Of a DNA stretch of 64,000 nucleotides, positions 40,476 to 47,831 are shown in pieces. Origin of the DNA: an uncultured Bacteroidales bacterium. Its GTDB lineage: Bacteria; Bacteroidota; Bacteroidia; Bacteroidales; Paludibacteraceae. The notes under the pieces are model-generated. The model was not told the origin of the DNA and ran no database searches. It saw nothing but the letters and a program-made list of their open reading frames with translations. The translations under genes were made by a program, and so were the position numbers. The DNA lies in assembly GCA_946186915.1 (NCBI GenBank), contig CAMHOY010000001.1, positions 153,008-217,007 of the forward strand, given 5' to 3'. Numbering within the stretch: the first letter of the stretch is position 1; the number at the start of each line of letters is the position of its first letter.

Positions 40476-41198
40476 CTATTTCAAGAGCTCAATTATTTGT
40501 CCCTCAAACTCTCTGTATTTATCTGAATAATATACAGGAGGGCACTTCTGCATAATTGCAAAAATGCGATTGCGCAATTTCTCGTCTGTAACATCAAATG
40601 TTAGCGTTTTGTCATCCATGTTCGTTTCGCACCCAGGAATGTCTGACAATTGGCGACAAAGGGAATTCATTGTTGCCAAATCATCGCCAACCACGGGAAG
40701 AGACAAGGTAACTTCTTTCTTTAATTTCCTGATAACCGCCTGATATACTTCTTCTGATATTTTCTTCACATCATTGATACGTTTGTCTTTATTTGATGGT
40801 TGATAATATGTTTTTTCCTTCCAATTACTTATGTATAGACCATATTTAGTCCTTAATTCCCATTTTACTGAATTTTTACGATTTCGTTTTCTCGCACAGC
40901 ATATAACATAGTCAACTTTGGCATCTTTGATGGCCCATTGAATTTCTTTCTTGAATACGAATAGTTTATCTGCTTGGCTTAATACAGCAATTTTTCGTCC
41001 TTCAACCTCTATGACTGCTCTGAAATCTGGGAGAAACTCATTGATTTTATCTATGACTTCATCATATGTCCAGCGACGATTGTTGCCGCAATGGAATTCC
41101 TTCTCCTCGCCCATGCCCTTTAACAAATTATACACAAGCCAAGCTGTGTGCGTTTTTCCTGCATTTTGAAATCCTGATATCACAAATATTGCTCTCAT
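40476..41198 (-). CDS. P-loop NTPase of unknown family, 240 aa (left copy)
   Basis: Begins MRAIFVISGFQNAGKTHTAW, with Walker A GFQNAGKT at residues 9-16 followed directly by HTAWLVYNLLK. That block is shared with the NTPase on the right arm (48988). Later conserved parts are DFRAVIEVEGRKIAVLSQAD (the D may be a Walker B-type residue) and VDYVICCARKRNRKNSVK. The two paralogs sit at matching places in the two arms, between gene X and the arm-specific cargo, so this is a constant component while other cargo differs. Role unknown; a switch or regulatory ATPase is one possibility. Confidence 0.7.
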   Translation of the reverse strand: MRAIFVISGFQNAGKTHTAWLVYNLLKGMGEEKEFHCGNNRRWTYDEVIDKINEFLPDFRAVIEVEGRKIAVLSQADKLFVFKKEIQWAIKDAKVDYVICCARKRNRKNSVKWELRTKYGLYISNWKEKTYYQPSNKDKRINDVKKISEEVYQAVIRKLKKEVTLSLPVVGDDLATMNSLCRQLSDIPGCETNMDDKTLTFDVTDEKLRNRIFAIMQKCPPVYYSDKYREFEGQIIELLK

Positions 41199-41206
41199 GT
41201 TTTTAC

Positions 41207-41300
41207 CCTAATTCGTGTCGGGTACAACTATTATATTGATATTAGATTTTAATCATTTTACTCTTTTCAAACTCTCCATCACTTCCCATGCGATCTGGCG
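41207..41300 (-). repeat. Inverted repeat around the gene X stop, left copy
   Basis: Contains the last codons (WEVMESLKRVK), the stop, and downstream AATCTAATATCAATAT and GTTGTACCCGACACG. Matches 47690-47805 in inverse orientation with few differences. Confidence 0.8.
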
Positions 41301-41969
41301 AACAGACACATACACTGGGTTCTTGGAGAATGGAACCTTGGTCGCTCCAAATCTCACCTCAAACAAATCCGGATGACGGAAAGTATCATATTGAACCGGA
41401 ACATCCGGATCAAAATGTGCACCTCCATCCTTATTCGCAACCATTTGTATCACATTCCAACGGCTCATTTGCAGGTTTGCCACAGCGTCACTAAATACTA
41501 TTTCGTTCCACCATTGAGAAAAAGGAAGGTTCTTATTTACATGGCTTTGTTCGCCAACTTTTGCCTTAACATCAGCCACATAACCTCCTCCTTCTTTGCA
41601 GTTAACTACGTTTATTAACAACCCTGTATATACACTTGAGGCCGATATGTTTATTCCGCATACATGATCGCCTATACTCCAACCTTGCATAAAAGCACTT
41701 ACTGACGGACGCGGAAAAGCCGTACTTAAAAAATCTACATTATATTTCGGGTCTATTGCCTTCAATTGATCGAGTATTCCGTATGAGGAATAATCGCCAT
41801 TGGGCTTAACATGTGTATGCAACAGCGTGCGCAGGATGACTGCCATCCACAATGCGGATTCAATCCGACCATTATCAAACTCCTTGCAGAGGTGTTCCAA
41901 CATATCCATGTTGTATTTAAACACATCTACCACCTCTTGCGGATCTCTATTTGTTGTCGATACTGCCAT
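41253..41969 (-). CDS. Gene X family protein, left copy, 238 aa
   Basis: Unknown soluble protein, paralogous to the 222-aa protein at 47078. Shared blocks: an N-terminal helix with a central ALWMAVILRTLLH / PMSTALRVLLK segment, a W-E/D-EIVFSD type motif, RWNVIQMVANKDGGAHFD (right: RRNVIENIAEKEGGCHYD) and the nearly identical end PVYVSVRQIAWEVMESLKRVK. The GGxHxD block looks like an active or metal site, but this is a guess. It is the first gene of the left cargo operon, preceded by the hairpin array, and is followed after 54 bp by the P-loop NTPase. Confidence 0.7.
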   Translation of the reverse strand: MAVSTTNRDPQEVVDVFKYNMDMLEHLCKEFDNGRIESALWMAVILRTLLHTHVKPNGDYSSYGILDQLKAIDPKYNVDFLSTAFPRPSVSAFMQGWSIGDHVCGINISASSVYTGLLINVVNCKEGGGYVADVKAKVGEQSHVNKNLPFSQWWNEIVFSDAVANLQMSRWNVIQMVANKDGGAHFDPDVPVQYDTFRHPDLFEVRFGATKVPFSKNPVYVSVRQIAWEVMESLKRVK

Positions 41970-42399
41970 ATTCTTTTTACTTAGCCCTTTTCTCTTTCGA
42001 TTTTTGGATAATCGGGTTTTGTCCTTATTATATCCTTATTATGTCCTACTTTTATGCAGGTTATCACCTGTTCAGAAATTTTACTTGTCCTTTTTTATTC
42101 AACTTGTTCCTTTTCGGACTAAGCTTGTTCCCTTTTTGCTTTACTTGTTCCTTTTTCATCCCCCAAAGGGAACAACCCTCACATCTAGCTTGTGTCTTTT
42201 TTCGCCCTTCTCCCTCTTAGCTTGTGTCTTTTTTTTCTCCAACTTTTCCTCAAAAAAGACACAACCTCTGTTTCTCTTGCGCTCTTCCGTGTGCACTTTT
42301 ACATTTATACTGATTTGCATACAAAAAGCAACAACATCTTTCGACATTGTTGCTTATAAAAGGATTACTTGGTTGTCCGTAGAAGACGGACTATTCATC
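41970..42399. other. Intergenic region with hairpin array, left arm
   Basis: No gene seen. Next to gene X there is AT-rich DNA with ATAATAAGGATATAATAAGG direct repeats (42022-42042 on the other strand). The rest is the hairpin array described in its own entry. The end nearest 42400 is downstream of the Bro-N gene. Confidence 0.7.
42080..42275 (-). repeat. Array of GGAACAAG / GACACAAG units with hairpins, left arm
   Basis: On the minus strand: a TTGTGTCTTTTTT/AAAAAAGACACAA hairpin, GACACAAGCTAAGAGGG, GACACAAGCTAGATG, a TTGTTCC/GGAACAA hairpin enclosing GGGGGATGAA, then several GGAACAAG units, including GCTTAGTCCGAAAAGGAACA. The same elements occur in opposite orientation at 46570-46960 and one hairpin at 44758-44788. 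Confidence 0.8.
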
Positions 42400-43260
42400 T
42401 TAGTCCTTCACTTCATCCGCATCGTTGAACGGCAACTCCTCCGGCGGGTTGGTGAAGTTCAGTGCTCGTTGGTCCGAGATAATCGTGCCTCCTAACTCCT
42501 GCTCTAAGCGCTCACGCGCCACATGCGCCACATCTCCTCCGCGTTGCGCAACATTGGCATTCTCCGCAAAACCTTTCGGATTCTCACGTTTACTCAGTTC
42601 CGTTGCAGCAGCTTCCGCCAAGCCATTGAGCATCAACTCCACATTCGTCATGTTATCGCGAAGACTCTCTTTGCGCAGACCTTTATATTTCTTATACTCA
42701 CGCGTCGTCATTCCGCTCCACGCCCGCGAGATGACATCCGTCAGAATCGCATAATCGTGTTCCTCCTTCATTCCACCGCGTTGCCACTCATCCGTTAAAC
42801 CTTTGCGGATCTCAATGGTCTTGATACGCTGGTTGATCCAATCTTCCGAATAACCCAAGCGACGGTAATCTTTGATAGCCTGCTCTATGCTCAACTCCGG
42901 GTCTTGCAACTGGTTCATTCGCTCCTGTCCCAGCGCCGCAAGCCACAACTTGAACGGTTCCGCCTTCTTGCTCGGTACCGATTGTATCAACCTAAAAACC
43001 TGCTCTGTATCAGCTACATCAGTAAGATAACTCTTGCCATCAGAAGAGGGTAATTTCAGTTGTCCCATTTTTGAGGACAACTCACTTCCTTCCGCTGCCA
43101 GCTTGGTCTTAAGCGCGTTCCAGTATTTTCTTGGACGCGGGCTATCAGTTAATACTTGGATGACATCCACTACCGAGAAGAAGTACTTTTCTTGCTCCTC
43201 ATCCCATACATAACGGACTTGCTTGCCGTCAAATAACTGGATTTCGTTTTGCTCTGCCAT
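42400..43260 (-). CDS. Bro-N / DinD-like protein, 286 aa
   Basis: N-terminal Bro-N (phage antirepressor-type) domain: QVRYVWDEEQEKYFFSVVDVIQVLTDSPRPRKYWNALK. The middle region FRLIQSVPSKKAEPFKLWLAALGQERMNQ is typical of chromosomal Bro-N proteins. The C-terminal region AENANVAQRGGDVAHVARERLEQELGG resembles the end of DNA-damage-inducible DinD. Members are thought to bind DNA and some inhibit RecA filament functions, so a modulator of recombination or damage response is plausible. It sits in the centre of the mirror locus next to the invertase, on the opposite strand, with its own promoter. It has no mirror partner. Confidence 0.82.
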   Translation of the reverse strand: MAEQNEIQLFDGKQVRYVWDEEQEKYFFSVVDVIQVLTDSPRPRKYWNALKTKLAAEGSELSSKMGQLKLPSSDGKSYLTDVADTEQVFRLIQSVPSKKAEPFKLWLAALGQERMNQLQDPELSIEQAIKDYRRLGYSEDWINQRIKTIEIRKGLTDEWQRGGMKEEHDYAILTDVISRAWSGMTTREYKKYKGLRKESLRDNMTNVELMLNGLAEAAATELSKRENPKGFAENANVAQRGGDVAHVARERLEQELGGTIISDQRALNFTNPPEELPFNDADEVKD

Positions 43261-43279
43261 AATCGTTTCAATTATGGTG

Positions 43280-43310
43280 CAAAATTACAAAAAAAATCTG
43301 ACATACGCAA
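43280..43310 (-). promoter_or_regulatory. Promoter of the Bro-N gene
   Basis: -7 TAATTTTG (43280-43287) and -33 TTGC (43307-43310) on the minus strand, about 20 bp before the ATG. Confidence 0.7.
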
Positions 43311-43548
43311 GTAAATCGCAAGAAAAATTTTAGTTCTTCTCCTTTTATAAGCAAATCAGTATTTCAAAGATCATTTTTGTGTAGTGATTGGCAATAATGG
43401 CGGCGGAATTTGCATTTATGGAAATAATGCCCAAAACAAACGGTCGTTTATTTAGAGCCAATCTCCCATCCTTTCGCTCTTGCCAATTTAATCATCTTCT
43501 TCACGCGTATATATACGCTCGCGAAATATACAGTAGCCCATTCGAGCG

Positions 43549-43580
43549 CAAAATTACACAAAAGTTTCGACATGTACAAA
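43549..43580 (-). promoter_or_regulatory. Orphan promoter
   Basis: -7 TAATTTTG (43549-43556) and -33 TTTG (43577-43580), correct spacing, minus strand. The first gene downstream is the Bro-N gene about 290 bp away, which has its own promoter. May mark a lost gene or a small RNA. Confidence 0.5.
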
Positions 43581-43744
43581 TATATTTTATATATTTCCGT
43601 CAAAAAAGTGATTTTCGCCGAATATTCTACAAAATACACCTTGTCCGTCAATTTTTACACATTTGCCTGGCTCAAATTAAAGGACCGTTTAATTTATACC
43701 AGTGAAGAGGACACGAGTTGCGTTGATTTTTGGTCTTTGAGGTA

Positions 43745-43774
43745 TTGATATATGCGAAATAAGCAGTACCTTTG
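43745..43774 (+). promoter_or_regulatory. Promoter of the invertase
   Basis: -7 TACCTTTG (43767-43774), -33 TTG (43745-43747). The ATG follows the -7 box after only 11 nt, giving a very short leader. Confidence 0.65.
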
Positions 43775-43785
43775 CGGAAAAAAGT

Positions 43786-44397
43786 ATGAGGAGGTATGGT
43801 TATATTCGCGTGAGCAGCGACAAACAGACAGTTGAGAACCAGCGGTTTGAAATCAATCAGTTTTGCCAACAGGAAGGATTGACTATTGACGGATGGATTG
43901 AAGAGACGGTTTCCGGCACCAGGACTTACACCCAACGCCGGCTTGGAGAGTTGATACAGCAAGCGGGGGAAGGGGACATCATCATCTGCAGCGAGTTAAG
44001 CCGGCTGGGGCGCAACCTGTATATGATCATGGAGATTCTCAGTCAGTGTATGAGTCGCGGTTGTCACGTATGGACCATCAAAGACGGCTATCGTTTGGGC
44101 GATGACATCCAATCGAAAGTGCTGGCTTTTGCCTTCGGGCTCTCGGCAGAGATAGAGCGTAACCTCATCAGTCAGCGAACCAAAGAGGCGTTAGCCAGGA
44201 AAAGAGCGGAAGGCAAGCATCTCGGTCGTCCGGAAGGCAGAAAGACTTGCAAGAAAGCACTCGCGCTCTACCAGCACGAAGCGTTTATTCTGCAAGAACT
44301 GGAACAGGGCACGCCCATACGGGAAATAGCCCGGAAGCTGCATTGCAGCCGCAACACGGTGAGAAACTACATTCAAGCATATATCATGAAAGAGTGA
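43786..44397 (+). CDS. mpi: Serine recombinase, Mpi-like DNA invertase, 203 aa
   Basis: Serine-type site-specific recombinase of the resolvase/invertase family, close to the Bacteroides master invertase Mpi that flips many promoters. Catalytic Ser in GYIRVSSDKQT (about residue 10-11). Arginines and the helix motif are in CSELSRLGRNLYMIMEILSQ and GLSAEIERNLISQRTKEALARKRAEGKHLGRPEG. A C-terminal helix-turn-helix is TPIREIARKLHCSRNTVRNYIQAYI. Full length, no frameshift. It lies near the middle of the mirror-image locus with no partner on the other arm, so it is the obvious candidate to recombine inverted sites there; its target sites are not proven. Confidence 0.92.
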   Translation: MRRYGYIRVSSDKQTVENQRFEINQFCQQEGLTIDGWIEETVSGTRTYTQRRLGELIQQAGEGDIIICSELSRLGRNLYMIMEILSQCMSRGCHVWTIKDGYRLGDDIQSKVLAFAFGLSAEIERNLISQRTKEALARKRAEGKHLGRPEGRKTCKKALALYQHEAFILQELEQGTPIREIARKLHCSRNTVRNYIQAYIMKE

Positions 44398-44460
44398 ATG
44401 AGTGAATGAGTGAAAGAGTGAATGAGTGAATGAGCGAATGAGTGAGTGAATGAGTGAATG
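44391..44460 (+). repeat. Tandem octamer (GAGTGAAT)n
   Basis: About nine units of GAGTGAAT or GAGTGAAA starting at the invertase stop codon. Confidence 0.9.
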
Positions 44461-44757
44461 ATGGTAAACAAAAACAAATAAAACACTGCGATGCTAAAAT
44501 TATAATGTAATCAAAAACGAAAACAAAAATGCGGAATCATCAGTTACTCATCGTAACTAAATGAAATCGCTCATCAGTTCACTTGTAAACAAGTTTCCAG
44601 ACGACTGCTAACCGATTAAATTTTCAGTACCAATAAATTGCCACTGATAGATTCCTTACAAAAAATCGCTTCGCTTTCAAAAAAATAAGAAAAATAGCAT
44701 CGCAGCAAAAACATAAAAAAGATTTGATCTCTATAAAGAAAGAGAAAAAAATGAGGG

Positions 44758-44788
44758 TTGTTCCCTTTTGGGGATGAAAAAGGAACAA
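44758..44788 (+). repeat. TTGTTCC/GGAACAA hairpin
   Basis: TTGTTCCCTTTTGGGGATGA followed by AAAAGGAACAA. Same hairpin as in the left array near 42145-42175, inverted. Confidence 0.8.
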
Positions 44789-44875
44789 GTAGAAAAGGGA
44801 AAGAGCCCCTACAGTGACGTGCGTAATGCGAATGAGATGCGAATGAGAGAGAACTGAAAAACACCAAAAATAAAC

Positions 44876-44923
44876 AATAGTTGTGCCCGACACGGATGAG
44901 GGTGAAAGATAGTGCTATTCACG
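44876..44923 (+). repeat. GTTGTGCCCGACACGGATGAGGG repeat
   Basis: One of four related copies (41209-41238 inverted, 46757-46785, 47776-47805). Here GTGCCCG can pair with CGGGCAC at 44915-44922. Confidence 0.75.
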
Positions 44924-44983
44924 GGCACGGAAAATAACGTGAAAGCGAACATTGACATACTGAGATAATGACTGATAAAGAAT

Positions 44984-45007
44984 CAGACACGATTTGAACC
45001 GTGTCTG
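44984..45007 (-). terminator. Terminator of the third DUF4143 gene
   Basis: Stem CAGACACG/CGTGTCTG with an 8-nt loop, 33 bp after the gene's stop on the minus strand, followed by ATTCTTTATC. Confidence 0.65.
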
Positions 45008-45039
45008 AGAGGTAGTGTTTATACGAATTTACCTGGAGT

Positions 45040-46329
45040 TTAATCCTTTAAACTTCCTATTGGGATAATATACACACCATCTTTGCGGCGATAACCATAT
45101 TGCCCTCCGGTAAGTACCATGAGCAAGTCCGGTTCCCGAATCGGCATTTGCTTCTCAACGAGATTATGTTCCCGAATGAGACGTTGTAACTCCAACAAGT
45201 GGGCTGCTCCATTTTCAATTTCGCGGCTACCAAGTTTGCACTCGATGAGCGCATATCGTCCATCGTCAAGATGCAATACGACATCAGCCTCCAAACCATA
45301 CCGGTCGTTGTAATATGCCACATCAGAATACAAGCCGCTTGTATATGCTTTAAGGTCACGGATACAAAGTTGCTCAAAGATAAAACCGAGTGTTTTGAAT
45401 TCCGTTTGCATTGATTCCGGCGTGAGTCCGAGTAGCGCCACTGCAATAGAAGGATCGCAAAATGCGCGTTTGGCTCCACTGCGAATAGCTGTTTTGCTTC
45501 GAATAGCCGGACACCAGGCGTCCATGTCTTGAATGACAAAGAGTTTCTCCAAGGCGGAAACATAATCGTCAAACGTTGGACGGGAGCAATCAATATTCTC
45601 TGAAGCGATGACATCTTGCAAGATTACACTTGCCTTGGCTAATGTGGAGATATTACGAGCATATGAACGCAGGATTTGTCGGGCAAGTTTGGGATTGCGT
45701 TGTGTTTTATCCACGCGGCTTATATCGGAATCGCAAACGGATTGGACATAATCTCGCGCGACAGATAAGGCATGCGTATGGTTTTGAGCAATGACAGCGG
45801 CAGGCCATCCTCCTCTACAAACGGCGTAGATTAAGTCATCAATGGAGAGTTGGGATACAGCCTCAATATCCATGTTGGGATTATTAAAGAGTTCGCGAAG
45901 AGAAACTTCACCATTGCTTTCATGGGACTCCCAAAGGCTCATTGGCAACATCCTCATGCGTGATATGCGCCCTGTGCCGGAATGTCGGATTTGACTTTGG
46001 TCGACTACATTTGAGCCGGTCAAAATGAATTGTCCAGGAGTCTGTCTTTTGTCCACTTCAAGTCGGATGGCATCCCATACCACAGGATAATCCTGCCATT
46101 CATCTATGAGTCGTGGCGTATCACCTTTGAGAAAGAGCGACGGGCGATTGGCTGCGATACCATCATAGCGTTCCCTTTCATCGGGATCTTGGAATCGGAT
46201 GATGGATTTGACTTGCTGTTCCGCTGTGGTTGTTTTGCCGCACCACTTAGGTCCTTCAATAAGCACGGCCCCCAAAGCCTCTAATCGTTCACGCAAGAGT
46301 ACGTCTGAAATGCGTTTAAAGTATTCCAT
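45040..46329 (-). CDS. DUF4143-type P-loop ATPase, 429 aa
   Basis: Third AAA_14/DUF4143 ATPase of the window. Walker A LIEGPKWCGKTTTAEQ (about residue 23-38), Walker B RLIDEWQDYPVVWD, sensor FILTGSNVVDQSQIRHSGTGRISRMRMLPMSLWES, and C-terminal YGLEADVVLHLDDGRYALIECKLG with the nuclease-like D..ExK pattern intact. It differs from the other two enough to be an independent acquisition. It lies in the centre of the mirror locus on the strand opposite to the invertase, between two degenerate copies of the spacer repeat, with its own promoter and terminator. Confidence 0.9.
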   Translation of the reverse strand: MEYFKRISDVLLRERLEALGAVLIEGPKWCGKTTTAEQQVKSIIRFQDPDERERYDGIAANRPSLFLKGDTPRLIDEWQDYPVVWDAIRLEVDKRQTPGQFILTGSNVVDQSQIRHSGTGRISRMRMLPMSLWESHESNGEVSLRELFNNPNMDIEAVSQLSIDDLIYAVCRGGWPAAVIAQNHTHALSVARDYVQSVCDSDISRVDKTQRNPKLARQILRSYARNISTLAKASVILQDVIASENIDCSRPTFDDYVSALEKLFVIQDMDAWCPAIRSKTAIRSGAKRAFCDPSIAVALLGLTPESMQTEFKTLGFIFEQLCIRDLKAYTSGLYSDVAYYNDRYGLEADVVLHLDDGRYALIECKLGSREIENGAAHLLELQRLIREHNLVEKQMPIREPDLLMVLTGGQYGYRRKDGVYIIPIGSLKD

Positions 46330-46354
46330 GAGTGTAAAGTGTTAAAATCGGCAG

Positions 46355-46386
46355 CAAAATTACTATAAATATTTGAATTATGCAAA
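46355..46386 (-). promoter_or_regulatory. Promoter of the third DUF4143 ATPase
   Basis: -7 TAATTTTG (46355-46362) and -33 TTTGC (46382-46386) on the minus strand. Confidence 0.7.
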
Positions 46387-46569
46387 CTATTTTCAAAAAT
46401 TGTGGCATTTTGTTTGTAATTTTTGTGGCATTTTATTTTTAAGAATTGCGGCAGCGGTTGTGCAAAAACGGTAAGATACATAGAATTATCAGTCTTCTCG
46501 GTAGTGTAACAAATTATAAGAAGAAAGAAACTAATATAATCGTGACGCCCACACGATGAGTGCGAAAGA

Positions 46570-46665
46570 AACAGGGGTTGTGTCTTTTTTGAGGAAAGGT
46601 TGGAGAAAAAAAGACACAAGCTTAGTCCGAAAAGGAACAAGTTAAACAAAAAAGGAACAAGTCCA
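46570..46665 (+). repeat. GACACAAG/GGAACAAG hairpin array, right block 1
   Basis: TTGTGTCTTTTTT pairs with AAAAAAGACACAA across a 15-nt loop, followed by GCTTAGTCCGAAAAGGAACA and more GGAACAAG units. Inverted match to 42080-42275. Confidence 0.82.
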
Positions 46666-46797
46666 AAAGGGAAAAAGACCCTACAGAGACGTTCGTAATG
46701 ATCGCGAGATGGTCGTGGAAATGAATGCTAAATGAATAAAAATACAAACAATAAATAATCGTTGTGCCCAACACGGATGAGGGGAATGGAAACAGAG

Positions 46798-46960
46798 GGT
46801 TGTGTCTTTTTTGAAAGAGGTTTTGGGTAAAAAAAGACACAAGCTTAGTCCGAAAAGGAACAAGTAGGGAACAAGTAGGGTACAAGTACAATACAAGCTG
46901 AATAAAAAAGACACAAGCTATACAAAGAACCAGATAAAAAAGACACAAGCTAAGAGGGGT
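46798..46960 (+). repeat. GACACAAG/GGAACAAG hairpin array, right block 2
   Basis: Second copy of block 1 (TTGTGTCTTTTTT...AAAAAAAGACACAA, GCTTAGTCCGAAAAGGAACA), extended by GGGAACAAG, GGTACAAG, CAATACAAG and two more GACACAAGCTA units. The first 60 bp match block 1 closely. Confidence 0.82.
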
Positions 46961-46974
46961 AGAAGGGAAGATGA

Positions 46975-47038
46975 TCTCGAAGATGGTTCGGGAATGGTTC
47001 GATAATGAGTCGAGATTGATTCGGGAATGACTCGGCAA
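46975..47038 (+). repeat. Tandem ~12-mer (GGTTCGGGAATG)n before gene X
   Basis: Degenerate units GGTTCGGGAATG, GTTCGATAATGA, GTCGAGATTGA, TTCGGGAATGAC. Absent from the left arm. Confidence 0.7.
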
Positions 47039-47077
47039 AGTCGCGGAAAAAAAATGTGATCCGGAAGGAGAAAAGAT

Positions 47078-47746
47078 ATGGCAGAAGAAAACAAAAGGAC
47101 ACAGGCGGAGTTAGAGCAAAGTTTGAAGGCTCAACTCAAATTGCTGGCAGACTATTGCAACCAATATGATGCCGGCAATTGGGAGTATGTGTACCCCATG
47201 AGTACGGCTTTGCGTGTGCTGCTCAAAGATACGAAAAACTGCCATTCTCTACTCGGGCAACTCGGATTGAAAGACAAAATGCAGTTTATAGATAGCGCTC
47301 ATCACTGCAAAGGCGGTATATGTTGCTGGGAAATCAACGGGCTGCAGAACTCTACTCTCATTGATGGCGCTGTGTATGCGGGCTTGGTGTCCAAGAAGTT
47401 GGAACAAACGGGACATGTTGTTATGGTTGGTTTGCAACCTTTGTGCAAGTTCGGTCATTATAAGCAACAGCAACTGAAGAGTTTTGATGACTGGTATAAC
47501 GATGAAGTGCTGGATGATACGAAACAGAAGATGACCCGCAGGAATGTGATTGAGAATATAGCGGAGAAAGAAGGCGGTTGTCATTATGACACGAACAGCA
47601 CCCCGGAACAGCAGACTTTCCAGCAGCCGGAGTCGCTCCGCGTCAACCTCAACGGCGCACGGATAGAATTCAAGCCCGCGCCGGTTTATACTTCCCTCCG
47701 CCAGATTGCATGGGAAGTGATGGAGAGTTTTAAAAGAGTAAAATGA
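47078..47746 (+). CDS. Gene X family protein, right copy, 222 aa
   Basis: Paralog of the 238-aa left-arm protein; unknown function. Shared blocks: PMSTALRVLLKD, WYNDEVLDD, RRNVIENIAEKEGGCHYD and the C terminus PVYTSLRQIAWEVMESFKRVK. The first 20 residues are charged and helical. A good ribosome-binding site (GGAAGGAG, 8 nt before the ATG) supports the start. It is first in the right-arm cargo operon. The end of the gene and the 60 bp after it are nearly the same, inverted, as at the left copy, while the middle has diverged. Confidence 0.72.
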   Translation: MAEENKRTQAELEQSLKAQLKLLADYCNQYDAGNWEYVYPMSTALRVLLKDTKNCHSLLGQLGLKDKMQFIDSAHHCKGGICCWEINGLQNSTLIDGAVYAGLVSKKLEQTGHVVMVGLQPLCKFGHYKQQQLKSFDDWYNDEVLDDTKQKMTRRNVIENIAEKEGGCHYDTNSTPEQQTFQQPESLRVNLNGARIEFKPAPVYTSLRQIAWEVMESFKRVK

Positions 47747-47805
47747 TTAAAATCTAATATCAATATCATTGTTGTACCCGACGGCACGAATGAGGGAATG
47801 AAGAT
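47690..47805 (+). repeat. Inverted repeat around the gene X stop, right copy
   Basis: Contains the WEVMESFKRVK codons, the stop, AATCTAATATCAATATCATT and GTTGTACCCGACGGCACGAATGAGGG. Counterpart of 41207-41300. Confidence 0.8.
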
Positions 47806-47831
47806 GTAAGAAGAAATAAACAGAACTAATA

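Larger units (their letters stand above)
43261..43785. other. Intergenic region between Bro-N gene and invertase
   Basis: Holds the Bro-N promoter, an ACGCGTATATATACGC imperfect palindrome (43504-43520), an orphan minus-strand promoter and the invertase promoter. The DNA downstream of the orphan promoter encodes nothing longer than a few residues. Confidence 0.7.
44398..45039. other. Intergenic region downstream of invertase
   Basis: After the octamer run, an AT-rich stretch without genes is followed by the unit TTGTTCC/GGAACAA hairpin, CCCCTACAGTGACGTGCGTAATG, and GTTGTGCCCGACACGGATGAGGG. The same order recurs at 46600-46790, so this appears to be a degenerate copy of the spacer that precedes gene X. 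Confidence 0.7.
46330..47077. other. Intergenic region with hairpin arrays, right arm
   Basis: No gene with support. It holds the ATPase promoter, two hairpin-array blocks, two GTTGTGCCC-type repeats and a tandem GGTTCGGGAATG block just before gene X of the right arm. It is the inverted counterpart of 41970-42399, but longer because the array unit is present twice. Confidence 0.75.

Noticed and set aside
43448..43651. Small gene on the minus strand in the invertase intergenic region
   Set aside because: It runs through the orphan promoter and has no ribosome-binding site or recognisable sequence.
42080..46960. CRISPR array
   Set aside because: The GGAACAAG and GACACAAG units are only 8 bp, irregularly spaced, partly inverted, and there are no equal-length spacers or cas genes.
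46622..47038. Open frame on the minus strand (138 codons)
   Set aside because: Consists of translated array repeats (LFLFGLSLCLF type) with no start signal; the same artefact appears at 41951-42220.
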